Shown here in pieces: positions 7,899 to 15,990 of a DNA stretch of 33,520 nt; the first letter of the stretch is position 1, and each line of letters starts with the position of its first letter. This DNA comes from Halalkalibacter suaedae (GTDB lineage Bacteria; Bacillota; Bacilli; Bacillales; Bacillaceae_D): NCBI RefSeq assembly GCF_017939705.1, contig NZ_JAGKSQ010000016.1, positions 1 through 33,520 of the forward strand, in the 5' to 3' direction. The translations under genes and the position numbers were made by a program. Under the pieces are notes generated by a model. The model saw only the letters and a list, made by a program, of their open reading frames with translations. It made no database searches and had not been told where the DNA came from.

Positions 7899-8096
7899 AG
7901 TGTGTCGTGCCTTTCAAAAACTGATGAATTAATCGAAGATGGTTAAAAAAGTAAATTTTTTTATTTTAGTTGTCCATTTTAGGAATATGAGTAACAAGAT
8001 GACCGTACAATTAAGTAAAAGATTATGTATTCATTGAATCATTTGTTGCTATTTACCATAAGAGATGACTAACAATTACAAGAATTTTCTTTCCCC

Positions 8097-8149
8097 TTGT
8101 ACGTATATTGTTTTTATATTATTTATTGTTTTTATTTACGTTCGTACAA
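8097..8149. promoter_or_regulatory. Two AraR-like operators upstream of the arabino-oligosaccharide transporter
   Basis: TTGTACGTATAT (8097-8108) and a weaker copy ending in CGTACAA (8138-8149) both resemble the palindrome TTGTACGTACAA, which appears perfectly upstream of abfA. Their centres are 41 bp apart, about four helical turns. AraR of B. subtilis binds paired in-phase operators of this kind at the ara promoters. The promoter itself could not be placed with confidence. A third weak match (CCGTACAA) is near 8004. Confidence 0.65.
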
Positions 8150-8210
8150 GAAGATGGAAACTTTATATGATTCTAGGAGGTGATGTGTAGATAATATTAT
8201 ATTTTTGTGT

Positions 8211-8225
8211 TTGAAAGCGTTATCA
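8211..8225 (+). promoter_or_regulatory. cre site (CcpA catabolite repression)
   Basis: TTGAAAGCGTTATCA matches the full WTGNAANCGNWWNCA consensus. It lies about 55 bases before the binding-protein start and downstream of the AraR-like sites, where CcpA would block the promoter or elongation when glucose is present. Confidence 0.85.
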
Positions 8226-8280
8226 GTTGTATTTCTCTGATAACAAACTATTAAACTACAAAGTTATGGGGGAAAAGAAA

Positions 8281-9546
8281 ATGAAAAAAGTAACAAAGAT
8301 TTTATTAGCGATTTCCTTATCGGCAATTATGCTAACTGGTTGTGGTGGTGAAGATCCAAATACAATCGAGTTCTGGACACCGCTCACAGGTGATGATGGA
8401 GCGAATATGGATCAAATTGTTGCTGATTACAATGCGACAGACCCAGAATTTAAAGTGAAGCATGTCATTACCTCTGATATGTATACAAAAATGTACACTG
8501 TTTTGAACTCAGGTAGCGGAATTCCGGATTTAGCTATCATTCATGCTGACCGTGTGCCGAATTTTGTGGAACAGGATTTGTTAGAGCCTGTAACTTCAAT
8601 TATGTCCGCACAGCCAGAGCTTAAGGAAGATAACTTCTTAACAGAGGCTTGGACAGCAGGGAATGTTGATGGGACTCAATATACGATTCCGTTGGATATT
8701 CATGGTAGTGCAATGTACTACAATAAAGAATTACTTGCTAAGTATGGGGTTGAGAACTTTTTAGACGATAATGTTGTAACATTTGATGAAATGCTATCAC
8801 TTCAAGGAAAGCTTGACGAAGGTCAGTATGTGTTGAATGACGCTCTTCTAAGCTGGGTTATATTCGCACAGATTCAAAACTTAGGTGGGCAAATCCAAGA
8901 TGAGAATGGAAACCCAACTATTAACACTCCTGAAATGAAGGAAGCGATTGAATCAATTAAGGAATTAAAAGATGCTGGATTAATGACACCTTATGGTGAG
9001 GATGGATACTTGATGTTCCAATCTGGTAACGTATTGTTCTCTACTGACGGGACATGGAGTTCTATCGGCCATGCTACAGTAGAAAGCTTAGACTTTGGTG
9101 TAACAAATATTTATGCATATGAGCCTGAAACGTTCCATAACAGAGCATCGTCTCATTTATTCGGTTTGTTGAGTAGTGAAGAAAGAACGGATGAAAAAGA
9201 ACAAGGCATCGGTGAGTTCTTAGAGTTCGTTCGTGAGAATTCTATTGAATGGGCTGAAGCTGGACAGATTGTAGCTAGTGAAGACGTTGTTAATAGCCCA
9301 GATTACGAAAATTATATTCAATCGTTCTTTACTTCAACTGAGGAGCAAACAGAGTCTTTATATATCTACACTGATAAGCACTATCCATATATTGCCGAAG
9401 CGTTAGATAATTACGCTGCTGATATGGTTCATGGTGAAATTGGTGTTGATGAAGGTTTAGAGGAGATGCAGAAATTTGTAGAAGATAAGGTAGCTGAAGG
9501 CTCATTAGATCTAGAGAATGCAGTTACCGAAGAAGAAGGGGAATAG
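8281..9546 (+). CDS. ABC sugar-binding lipoprotein, arabino-oligosaccharide type
   Basis: The 421-residue protein is an extracellular family 1 solute-binding lipoprotein. It has a signal peptide (MKKVTKILLAISLSAIM) and lipobox LTGC with Cys at about residue 20. The mature protein follows the pattern of carbohydrate-binding proteins: TIEFWTPLTG, GIPDLAIIHADRVPNF, a central YTIPLDIHGSAMYYNKELL and aromatic residues in the ligand half. The frame is open from 8227, but ATG 8281 with GGGGGA upstream gives the proper signal peptide. Two sugar permeases follow and a GH51 arabinofuranosidase lies nearby under the same type of operator. This suggests uptake of arabinose oligomers, as for AraN of B. 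subtilis. Catabolite repression is expected from the cre site. Confidence 0.88.
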   Translation: MKKVTKILLAISLSAIMLTGCGGEDPNTIEFWTPLTGDDGANMDQIVADYNATDPEFKVKHVITSDMYTKMYTVLNSGSGIPDLAIIHADRVPNFVEQDLLEPVTSIMSAQPELKEDNFLTEAWTAGNVDGTQYTIPLDIHGSAMYYNKELLAKYGVENFLDDNVVTFDEMLSLQGKLDEGQYVLNDALLSWVIFAQIQNLGGQIQDENGNPTINTPEMKEAIESIKELKDAGLMTPYGEDGYLMFQSGNVLFSTDGTWSSIGHATVESLDFGVTNIYAYEPETFHNRASSHLFGLLSSEERTDEKEQGIGEFLEFVRENSIEWAEAGQIVASEDVVNSPDYENYIQSFFTSTEEQTESLYIYTDKHYPYIAEALDNYAADMVHGEIGVDEGLEEMQKFVEDKVAEGSLDLENAVTEEEGE

Positions 9547-9554
9547 AACCTAGA

Positions 9555-9591
9555 AAAAGTAATGTGCCAATTTAATTGGTGCATTACTTTT
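9555..9591 (+). terminator. Hairpin between binding protein and permease genes
   Basis: About 16 bp of stem (AAAAGTAATGTGCCAA with TTGGTGCATTACTTTT, two G-U pairs) with a very short T tract. It sits in the 68-base gap of one operon. It fits a partial terminator or an RNA-stabilising hairpin that keeps the binding protein more abundant than the permeases. Confidence 0.75.
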
Positions 9592-9614
9592 ATACAAAGG
9601 AGTTTGGTATAACT

Positions 9615-10493
9615 ATGAAAAAGAAATTGAATTTGTCATTTGTTTTCTTTGTAGGACCCCATTTAATCCTGTTTATCGTTTTTATATTATTACCAACGAT
9701 CTTTGGTATCTATGCTTCGTTTACGAATTGGAACTTAATTAGTGCACCGGTCTGGATTGGTCTAGATAATTATAAAACGATTCTCTTTGATCAAGATTCA
9801 ACCTTCCATAGCCAATTTTTTAACGGTATGAAGAATACATTCATTTTTGTCGGGTTAACGGTTCCATTAATGATCGTTATTCCATTATTAATCGCGGCCT
9901 CACTAGAGCATAAAGATGTTAAATTGAAGAATCTATTTCAAACACTTATCTATATTCCCGGTTTGATTTCAATCTCAGCAGCAGCACTAATCTGGTCGTT
10001 GATTTTCAACAAACAACTAGGTGTAGTTAATAATGTGTTTGGAGCTGAATCTGTTTGGGCAGCAACTCAACCTTATGCATGGCTTACGATCATTGTTATA
10101 ACAATATGGGCTGGGATCGGTGGTAATATGATTATTTACCGAGCATCCATTAACGGTGTTTCACAGGACTTGTATGAGGCTGCAGAAATTGATGGGGCTG
10201 GACCAATACGTAAATTCCTTAGTGTGACCTTACCGTCAATACGTTTTCCGTTAATCTATACTCTTGTTATGACAACAGCTGGTTCGTTTAACGTATTTGC
10301 TCAACCATTGATGATGACAGATGGTGGACCAAGAGAGAGTACAACTGTTTTAATGATGTATATTCGTGATTTGGCATTCAGCCATGGCCAATCAATCGCA
10401 GGTATGGCATCAGCTATGGCTGTTTTACTCGGTTTAGTTATTTTGGTGATCTCTGCTTTTCAATATTACTTGATGAATAGAAATGCTGTTTAA
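9615..10493 (+). CDS. Sugar ABC transporter permease (AraP/MalF-like)
   Basis: The 292-residue protein is a type I sugar permease with six membrane segments and the EAA loop YEAAEIDGAGPIRKFLSVTL around residues 191-210, followed by the helix containing GSFNVFAQPLMMTDGGP that is typical of MalF-like subunits. ATG 9615 was chosen: AAAGGAG lies 12 bases upstream, and the longer frame starts inside the intergenic hairpin. It pairs with the next permease to form the membrane channel for the lipoprotein-bound arabino-oligosaccharide. The ATPase is missing from the locus. In B. subtilis the equivalent AraNPQ system uses the shared ATPase MsmX. Confidence 0.9.
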   Translation: MKKKLNLSFVFFVGPHLILFIVFILLPTIFGIYASFTNWNLISAPVWIGLDNYKTILFDQDSTFHSQFFNGMKNTFIFVGLTVPLMIVIPLLIAASLEHKDVKLKNLFQTLIYIPGLISISAAALIWSLIFNKQLGVVNNVFGAESVWAATQPYAWLTIIVITIWAGIGGNMIIYRASINGVSQDLYEAAEIDGAGPIRKFLSVTLPSIRFPLIYTLVMTTAGSFNVFAQPLMMTDGGPRESTTVLMMYIRDLAFSHGQSIAGMASAMAVLLGLVILVISAFQYYLMNRNAV

Positions 10494-10525
10494 GAATTAA
10501 CGGAAAGAGAAAGGAAGCGATTCAT

Positions 10526-11371
10526 TTGCGGAAAAAGACTAGCATATCAAAATACCTAGCGTACTTGTTTCTAACTATGGTTAGTGTTATCTGGGTAATT
10601 CCTGTAGTATTTGGCATTACAACGTCATTTCGATCCCAAACAGAAGTGGTAAATGAAGGATTTAGATTGTTACCAGTTAACTGGATTGTTGATAACTATG
10701 TAGCGATATTAACTAACACATCATCTGCACCAATTTTACAATGGATCTGGAATTCAATATTCATTGCAGTCACTCATACATTTTTGGTCATTGTTGTCAT
10801 CTCGATTACTGGCTACGGTTACTCAAGAATGAAGTTTAAAGGCAGAGATGCTATGTTCTTTACCTTACTAGCAATCTCATTTTTCCCAAATGTCGTTAAC
10901 TTAATTCCTTCCTACAAAATTATTGATGTGTTAGGTTGGGTTAACACACCATGGGCGATGATTGTTCCGGGTGTGGCTGGTATGGCGAACATATTTTTAG
11001 TAAGACAATTTATGAAAGGCATACCCAGGGAACTTGATGAATCGGCTCGTGTTGACGGAGCAAGTGATTTTGTTATTTTTACTAGAATCGTCTTACCGCT
11101 TATTAAGCCAATATTGATTGTTTGTGGTTTGTTCTCCTTTGTTGGTTCATGGAATGATTTTCTATGGCCAGTTATCGTCTACACCGATGTACAGAAAATG
11201 CCGGTTACAGCTGGCTTGCTTCTTTTACAAGATGTGTATGGGAATTACCGAATGATTGGACAACTAATGGGTTCAGCGATACTCGCGATTATTCCAACAT
11301 TGCTATTATTTTTCTTTGCACAAAAATATTTTGTTCAAGCCATCAATTTGAACTCAGGTATTAAAGGGTAA
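10526..11371 (+). CDS. Sugar ABC transporter permease (AraQ/MalG-like)
   Basis: The 281-residue protein is the second, MalG-type membrane subunit, the same length as B. subtilis AraQ. It has six hydrophobic segments, the pattern TTSFRSQTEV after helix 1 and the EAA loop LDESARVDGASDFVIFTRIV around residues 172-191. FVGSWNDFLWPVIV is characteristic of the family. It starts at TTG with AAAGGAAG about 9 bases upstream, and no ATG fits as well. It follows the first permease by 32 bases in the same operon. Confidence 0.9.
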   Translation: MRKKTSISKYLAYLFLTMVSVIWVIPVVFGITTSFRSQTEVVNEGFRLLPVNWIVDNYVAILTNTSSAPILQWIWNSIFIAVTHTFLVIVVISITGYGYSRMKFKGRDAMFFTLLAISFFPNVVNLIPSYKIIDVLGWVNTPWAMIVPGVAGMANIFLVRQFMKGIPRELDESARVDGASDFVIFTRIVLPLIKPILIVCGLFSFVGSWNDFLWPVIVYTDVQKMPVTAGLLLLQDVYGNYRMIGQLMGSAILAIIPTLLLFFFAQKYFVQAINLNSGIKG

Positions 11372-11418
11372 GTAATCAGTATTGTTAAATTATTTTTATT
11401 GCTAAAGGATTGATAGTC

Positions 11419-11850
11419 ATGGATCAAGCATTGAAGATGAGCAGAGGATTAGAAAGGAAATTATTAATCATTGGTTCCTTTTGGAACTTAGTTACATCAC
11501 TATTAACGATATTCAGCTACTATAATTGGTTCGACAGAGAAGGCTCTCTAAGTCTAGAAAATTCGGATCTTAATACGATGATCGCAGGGTCGCAGATGGT
11601 CAATAATGTCCTACAAGTCATCTTGCTATTTGGTATTTTCATGCTTGTTGGGGCAGTTATTAATTTCCTAATCGCAGTAAAAATAAAAGATAACGAGATT
11701 CAAAATAAGGTTCTAGTATGGATTGGGATTTGGGGATTAATACAATTAGCTTCAATGGATATAATCGGTTTTCTTATCTTTCTAATTGCATTTGTAATTT
11801 ACTTAGCGAAAAATAAAGCGATAAAGTTAACAAAAACAGCAGTTGTATGA
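11419..11850 (+). CDS. Small four-helix membrane protein in the transporter operon
   Basis: The 143-residue protein has four hydrophobic segments with a central polar loop (WFDREGSLSLENSDLNTMIA). ATG 11419 was chosen because AAAGGAT lies 8 bases upstream; the TTG at 11410 overlaps that site. It begins 47 bases after the second permease and ends before a terminator-like region, so it is probably the last gene of the transporter operon. No family was recognised. A role in the transporter or in envelope sensing is only suggested by position. Confidence 0.75.
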   Translation: MDQALKMSRGLERKLLIIGSFWNLVTSLLTIFSYYNWFDREGSLSLENSDLNTMIAGSQMVNNVLQVILLFGIFMLVGAVINFLIAVKIKDNEIQNKVLVWIGIWGLIQLASMDIIGFLIFLIAFVIYLAKNKAIKLTKTAVV

Positions 11851-11946
11851 AACTAGCTACCGAAAAGTTTCTACTTGTTCGAATAGAGATAAATTTCAAG
11901 GAGAGAGTTTAAAATCTGTTCCTGTGAACTTTAGATCGTAAAAACA

Positions 11947-11999
11947 AAAAAACATCCATCCTCTCTCCGGCAGGAACAAAATGAGTGTTTTTCTTTTTT
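11947..11999. terminator. Probable bidirectional terminator between convergent genes
   Basis: An A-rich left flank, a bulged stem (ACA..CAT..TCCT opposite AGGA..ATG..TGT) and a T-rich right flank lie between the transporter operon and the convergent regulator gene. The stem is imperfect. Confidence 0.45.
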
Positions 12000-12011
12000 T
12001 ATTGCAATTAA

Positions 12012-12947
12012 TTATTCTGGTAAGTCATTTCTGCCTTTCTCTTCATTTGTATAAAAAAGGCGAAAAATAATATCCTGATTATAATTACCGAAGTCTTTCC
12101 CAAAAATAGTGACGCCACCAATATGTGCAGCATCGTCTTCATTCGAAATTTTGAAGGTCCATTGCTTACTACGAATTTCAACATCTTCTATGGTAACTTC
12201 TGAAATTTTGTTACCATCTAGGAAGGTTCCCTTCGAAGTAATTCTAACTAGCTTTAATATGCCATATTGGTTAATCACTTTTGGCCACCAACTAGGAGTA
12301 TATCTGCCAGGACGATCTCCGAAGTCCCCAGGGCTTGTCCAACAACCTAGGTGAATATTGTTCAAGTAAAAAGAAATATCTGAGGGCCAATTTTCATTTG
12401 TTAAAGGTGCTTCTGAAGATAGCTCTAATGAAATTTCCAACTCTTGTGGCCGATGACTAGAAAGTAAAAAATTGGGAATTCTATACTCGACGTAGCCCTT
12501 GCTAAACCAAATCACTTTTGCGTTTACTCTTTCTGGGTCAAGAAAATATCGCGGTTCATCAAATTCACCAATTATTTTTTGGTCGGTTGCTAAGCCACAT
12601 GTCGGTTCGACTGCAAAATCAGTATAATGTCCAACAGATAATTCGCTTTGATGACATTCGTTAAAACGTGCTTCTAGATGAGGGAAGTTGATTTCGATTA
12701 GGTCTACATTCAATACACATAATTTCTGTATACCCGCCTTCCCAGGGATCATTTCGGTGCGAATAATGCCTGCTTTCTCAAGTTTCTTAATATGCATGGT
12801 CATAATTGCACTACTTAAACTAACGGCATCAGCCAACTCTCTTATATTCATAGGACGTATACTTAAGTGGTGAATAATATTTAATCTTACTTGACTTGCT
12901 AATGCCTCGTATACGGGAAGAGACTGTGCTGAAATATCTAATTGCAT
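12012..12947 (-). CDS. ArsR-type winged-helix regulator with large C-terminal domain
   Basis: The 311-residue protein has an N-terminal winged helix-turn-helix (about residues 8-75), with RPMNIRELADAVSLSSAIMT and HIKKLEKAGIIRTEMIPG as the recognition part and wing. About 220 residues follow with a beta-rich, aromatic-rich look (ISFYLNNIHLGCWTSPGDFG, RPGRYTPSWWPKVINQYG). Ordinary ArsR proteins are about 100 residues, so the C-terminal part is probably a sensing domain, perhaps for a sugar. GGAGG lies 9 bases before the ATG. It stands between the transporter operon and abfA, so control of arabinan use is likely. Long ArsR-like proteins beside arabinofuranosidase genes occur in other Bacilli, to my recollection. 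Classical metal-binding Cys pairs are not evident. Confidence 0.8.
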   Translation of the reverse strand: MQLDISAQSLPVYEALASQVRLNIIHHLSIRPMNIRELADAVSLSSAIMTMHIKKLEKAGIIRTEMIPGKAGIQKLCVLNVDLIEINFPHLEARFNECHQSELSVGHYTDFAVEPTCGLATDQKIIGEFDEPRYFLDPERVNAKVIWFSKGYVEYRIPNFLLSSHRPQELEISLELSSEAPLTNENWPSDISFYLNNIHLGCWTSPGDFGDRPGRYTPSWWPKVINQYGILKLVRITSKGTFLDGNKISEVTIEDVEIRSKQWTFKISNEDDAAHIGGVTIFGKDFGNYNQDIIFRLFYTNEEKGRNDLPE

Positions 12948-13213
12948 TATATCGATCCTCCAAAAAATAATTAAGTTTTCTACTTGTTGTACACTAGCTT
13001 CTGAGGAAGTGAGAATACCTACTCAAATATTACTTTAATCTTCATTTAGTGCTATTGCAACGATGATCTAAAAACAATGTTGTTTTTGCATTTAATTAGG
13101 TGATATACAGAAGTGGAAAAATAGAGTGGTCTTAAATGTAAGGGCTTAAAAATAATTAAAAATGATTCTAATAAATCCCTTGTAAAATCTGTCACTAAGG
13201 TTTAAACTATTAA

Positions 13214-13225
13214 TTGTACGTACAA
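13214..13225. promoter_or_regulatory. AraR-like operator upstream of abfA
   Basis: TTGTACGTACAA is a perfect 12-bp palindrome matching the B. subtilis AraR operator core. TTGTAC could also serve as a -35, with TATATG 18 bases further as a -10, so repressor binding would cover the promoter. Confidence 0.75.
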
Positions 13226-13300
13226 CTTTATGCTTTTTATATGGTAGAGAAATGTACTTTATTGCTGTTACTATATTCAAGGGGTGATGGGATGAAATGA

Positions 13301-13332
13301 GCCTTTGAACCAAGCGTATGAGGCGTTTTTTT
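13301..13332 (+). promoter_or_regulatory. Possible attenuator in the abfA leader
   Basis: GCCT and AGGC flank a 16-base loop and are followed by GTTTTTTT, about 75 bases before the abfA start. The stem is only 4 bp, so this is weak. The octamer AAGCGTAT occurs in the loop and again 34 bases later. Confidence 0.3.
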
Positions 13333-13356
13333 AAGTATATAAGTAAGCGTATTCAA

Positions 13357-13381
13357 AATCATTAAAATTAATTTAATGATT
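13357..13381. repeat. 25-bp palindrome just upstream of the abfA ribosome site
   Basis: AATCATTAAA and TTTAATGATT are perfect 10-bp inverted arms around ATTAA. The right arm ends 8 bases before the AGGAGG of abfA. It may be an operator, a candidate for the adjacent ArsR-like regulator, or an mRNA hairpin. Confidence 0.7.
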
Positions 13382-13402
13382 AATTATATAGGAGGTAGTT
13401 TG

Positions 13403-14890
13403 ATGACGAATAAAGTAGTTGTTAATGCAGATATCGAAAAAGGGATTATTAATAAAAACATTTATGGACATTTTTCCGAACATCTTGGGAGATGTATTTA
13501 TGAAGGCTTTTGGGTAGGTGAAGATTCGCCAATTCCTAATACTAATGGGATTCGAAACGATGTAGTGGCTGCATTAAAAAATATTGATATACCTGTTTTA
13601 CGTTGGCCTGGAGGATGCTTTGCTGATGAGTACCACTGGAAAGATGGAATCGGTCCGCGAGAAAGTCGTAAGAGAATGGTTAACACTCACTGGGGTGGAG
13701 TTGTTGAAAACAACCACTTTGGAACACATGAATTTATGATGCTTTGTGACATGCTAGAAACAGAACCATATATTTGTGGGAATGTTGGGAGTGGGACAGT
13801 CCAAGAAATGTCTGAGTGGGTTGAATACATGACATTTGATGGTGAATCACCAATGGCAAATTGGAGACAAGAAAATGGTCGAGAAAAGCCATGGGATCTT
13901 AAGTATTTCGGTGTTGGTAATGAGAACTGGGGTTGCGGTGGAAACATGAGACCAGAGTATTATGCTGATCTTTACCGTCAGTACCAAACGTATGTAAGAA
14001 ATTATGGTGAAAATAAGATTTATAAAATTGCTGGTGGTGCAAATATAGATGACTACCGTTGGACTGAGGTGCTGATGCGTGAGGCCCATTGGTTAATGGA
14101 TGGTTTAAGTTTACATTATTACACGATTCCTGGTGACTTCTGGAAAGGTAAGGGTGCTGCCTTAGATCCTAGTGAAAAAGAATGGTTTATTACGATGAAG
14201 CGTGCGTTACATATAGATGAATTAATTACTAAACACTCGACGATTATGGATAAATATGATCCCGAAAAGCGAATTGGAATGATTGTTGATGAGTGGGGAA
14301 CGTGGTTCGATGTAGAACCAGGTACAAACCCAGGGTTCTTATACCAACAGAATACGATTCGTGATGCCCTTGTTGCCGGGGTACACTTCCACATCTTCCA
14401 CGACCACAGTGATCGTGTACAAATGGCTAATATCGCTCAAACGGTTAATGTTCTTCAAGCGATGATCTTGACTGAGGGAGAAAAAATGATTCTTACACCA
14501 ACTTATCATGTATTTGAAATGTTCAAGGTGCATCAAGATGCAACTAAATTGGATATTGATGTGAAAAGTAATACGTATGAATTAGACGGTGAAGAGCTTC
14601 CATCAGTTAGTGCATCTGCTTCTAGAGACAAAGCAGGAAAAGTGAACATTAGTTTATGTAATTTAAACCATAAGGAAGAAACTGAAGTGAAAATTCAACT
14701 ACGTGGTTTACAGGATCGTATTGAAAAGATTTCAGGCAGACTTTTAACAGCATCTGAAACGAATGCTCATAACACATTTGATCAACCTGAAAATGTAAAA
14801 CCAGAAGCTTTAGAAAGTTTTACTGTTGAAGGGGATGAGCTGACAGTTACATTGCCCGCGATGGCTGTCGCTGTTGTTACGATTGGATAA
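13403..14890 (+). CDS. abfA: GH51 alpha-L-arabinofuranosidase (intracellular)
   Basis: The 495-residue enzyme removes terminal alpha-L-arabinofuranosyl residues from arabinose oligomers inside the cell. It is a GH51 family member: N-terminal substrate-site pattern [34 protein letters not shown], the acid/base Glu174 in GVGNENWG, the nucleophile Glu297 in VDEWGTWF, and the C-terminal beta domain. There is no signal peptide, matching import of oligomers by the upstream transporter. Length equals that of known Bacillus and Geobacillus AbfA (about 495-502). ATG 13403 is preceded by AGGAGG at 7 bases; the frame upstream has no ribosome site. An AraR-like operator lies 180 bases upstream, and a 25-bp palindrome ends just before the ribosome site. 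Confidence 0.95.
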   Translation: MTNKVVVNADIEKGIINKNIYGHFSEHLGRCIYEGFWVGEDSPIPNTNGIRNDVVAALKNIDIPVLRWPGGCFADEYHWKDGIGPRESRKRMVNTHWGGVVENNHFGTHEFMMLCDMLETEPYICGNVGSGTVQEMSEWVEYMTFDGESPMANWRQENGREKPWDLKYFGVGNENWGCGGNMRPEYYADLYRQYQTYVRNYGENKIYKIAGGANIDDYRWTEVLMREAHWLMDGLSLHYYTIPGDFWKGKGAALDPSEKEWFITMKRALHIDELITKHSTIMDKYDPEKRIGMIVDEWGTWFDVEPGTNPGFLYQQNTIRDALVAGVHFHIFHDHSDRVQMANIAQTVNVLQAMILTEGEKMILTPTYHVFEMFKVHQDATKLDIDVKSNTYELDGEELPSVSASASRDKAGKVNISLCNLNHKEETEVKIQLRGLQDRIEKISGRLLTASETNAHNTFDQPENVKPEALESFTVEGDELTVTLPAMAVAVVTIG

Positions 14891-14905
14891 GTAGGTAGGT
14901 GTGAT

Positions 14906-15145
14906 ATGATTCCAGCAAGACAATGTAAAAGTTGTGGGACCAATGTTAAGTTAGATAAGGATCAGGTAGCATTTAATCAGGTTCAATCTGTAGCTGATTG
15001 GTTATATGAAAAGAGAGTATCGATTTGTAAGGCATGTCCATCGCTTCTATATGGAACAACATGTCAGCATGCTGGTGATATTGTGACATATCGGGCATTA
15101 TCCAAAGAAAAGGGCTGCCCTTATCCAGGTCATGCAAAGTGGTGA
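14906..15145 (+). CDS. Small Cys-rich protein (DUF6171-like)
   Basis: The 79-residue protein has Cys at 7, 10, 41, 44, 53 and 71 and His at 55 and 76, in the layout CKSCG, CKACPSLLYG, TCQHAG and CPYPGHAKW. This suggests a small zinc-binding or iron-sulfur protein and resembles the DUF6171 family of Bacillus. It begins 15 bases after the abfA stop with AGGTAGGTG before the ATG, so it is co-transcribed with abfA. The biochemical role is unknown. Confidence 0.8.
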   Translation: MIPARQCKSCGTNVKLDKDQVAFNQVQSVADWLYEKRVSICKACPSLLYGTTCQHAGDIVTYRALSKEKGCPYPGHAKW

Positions 15146-15214
15146 TAGTAAGTCTAATTAGAGATTATTAAAACTATTAGTATAAACAATTGGTCACCAA
15201 GAAAGAAAGGTTAG

Positions 15215-15364
15215 AAAGAGACTGGGACATAACTAAAGTGTCTAACTGAAATACCAAACAATGCAATCACTTAGCGAAGTATATTTCAGGAGCGGTTTAC
15301 ATCTGCCAACTGTTATTGTTTGGATTTTCTATTAGTTAAACACTTTGGTCCAGTCTCTTTTTTT
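15215..15364. repeat. Long composite hairpin element ending in a T run
   Basis: Three nested pairs of arms fold the whole 146-base segment back on itself. AAAGAGACTGG pairs with CCAGTCTCTTT; AAAGTGT.TAACT pairs with AGTTA.ACACTTT; CCAAACAAT pairs with ATTGTTTGG. A run of T follows. The outer arm GAGACTGGGACA is shared with the shorter hairpin at 17882-17920. It can act as a terminator for the abfA operon, but it is far longer than needed and looks like a member of a dispersed repeat family. Confidence 0.75.
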
Positions 15365-15531
15365 ATCATCGGAAAAATGTATATTTCCAAAAAAAGATGT
15401 CTGTTTTTGTAGAACAGTAGGTGATTTGATCGTATTGCTGAGGAAATAATTTACCAAAATTAAAATCAGTAGCTTCTAATTTTGGCAATTAAACATAGGA
15501 TGATAACAAACAGTTGGGAAGGTTTGTTGCT

Positions 15532-15888
15532 ATGTTTGATCTTATCCATAAAAAATATACGATGTACAAGCTGCTCGTGTTTTTGTTATTATATATAAAT
15601 ATTTGGCTTTCTTTTACAGTTGTTTATTTTATCCTAGATGTATACGAACTTGGCTTAATTGTTGACCATTACGCTTCTTTCAGCCATCAAAATAGTGATT
15701 GGGATTTAATGACAAGATCACTCTATTTAAGTGCTATTACGTTGTTATCTGTTGGCTATGGTGATGTGACACCGTTTGGACTATCTAGAGCTGTAGCTAT
15801 GATCCAAGCATTAATTGGTTATTTACTTCCTGTTGTTATCGTCTTTAATTTATCCCTTTTTTTTATAGTAGAAAAGAATAAGAGTTAA
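15532..15888 (+). CDS. Two-helix potassium channel subunit
   Basis: The 118-residue protein has an N-terminal helix (about residues 13-35), a pore loop and a second helix (about 85-113). The selectivity filter TLLSVGYGDVTPFG carries the canonical VGYGD sequence of K+ channels of the Ion_trans_2 type. ATG 15532 was chosen, with GGAAGG about 10 bases upstream; a TTG at 15514 is in frame but lacks a site. No cytosolic RCK/TrkA-N domain is attached, so it is a bare pore or one gated by a separate protein. It is a single gene ending in a terminator. Confidence 0.88.
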   Translation: MFDLIHKKYTMYKLLVFLLLYINIWLSFTVVYFILDVYELGLIVDHYASFSHQNSDWDLMTRSLYLSAITLLSVGYGDVTPFGLSRAVAMIQALIGYLLPVVIVFNLSLFFIVEKNKS

Positions 15889-15917
15889 TAGGGTTCTGTT
15901 TAGGGACTCTATTTTTC
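15888..15917 (+). terminator. Terminator of the channel gene
   Basis: ATAGGGTTC pairs with GGACTCTAT (two G-U pairs) around a 7-base loop and is followed by TTTTTCT. The stem begins in the stop codon. Confidence 0.7.
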
Positions 15918-15990
15918 TATTCATCTATTTTGGTAGTAATACAGCGATAGCAGTAAGCTGAATTAATTCTATTAAGGAGTGCTATAAGAC

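Noticed and set aside
11164-11364. 66-codon plus-strand frame inside the second sugar permease
   Set aside because: It is a shadow in another frame of a clear permease gene.
13498-14536. Five minus-strand frames opposite abfA
   Set aside because: They are antisense shadows of a strongly coding GH51 gene.
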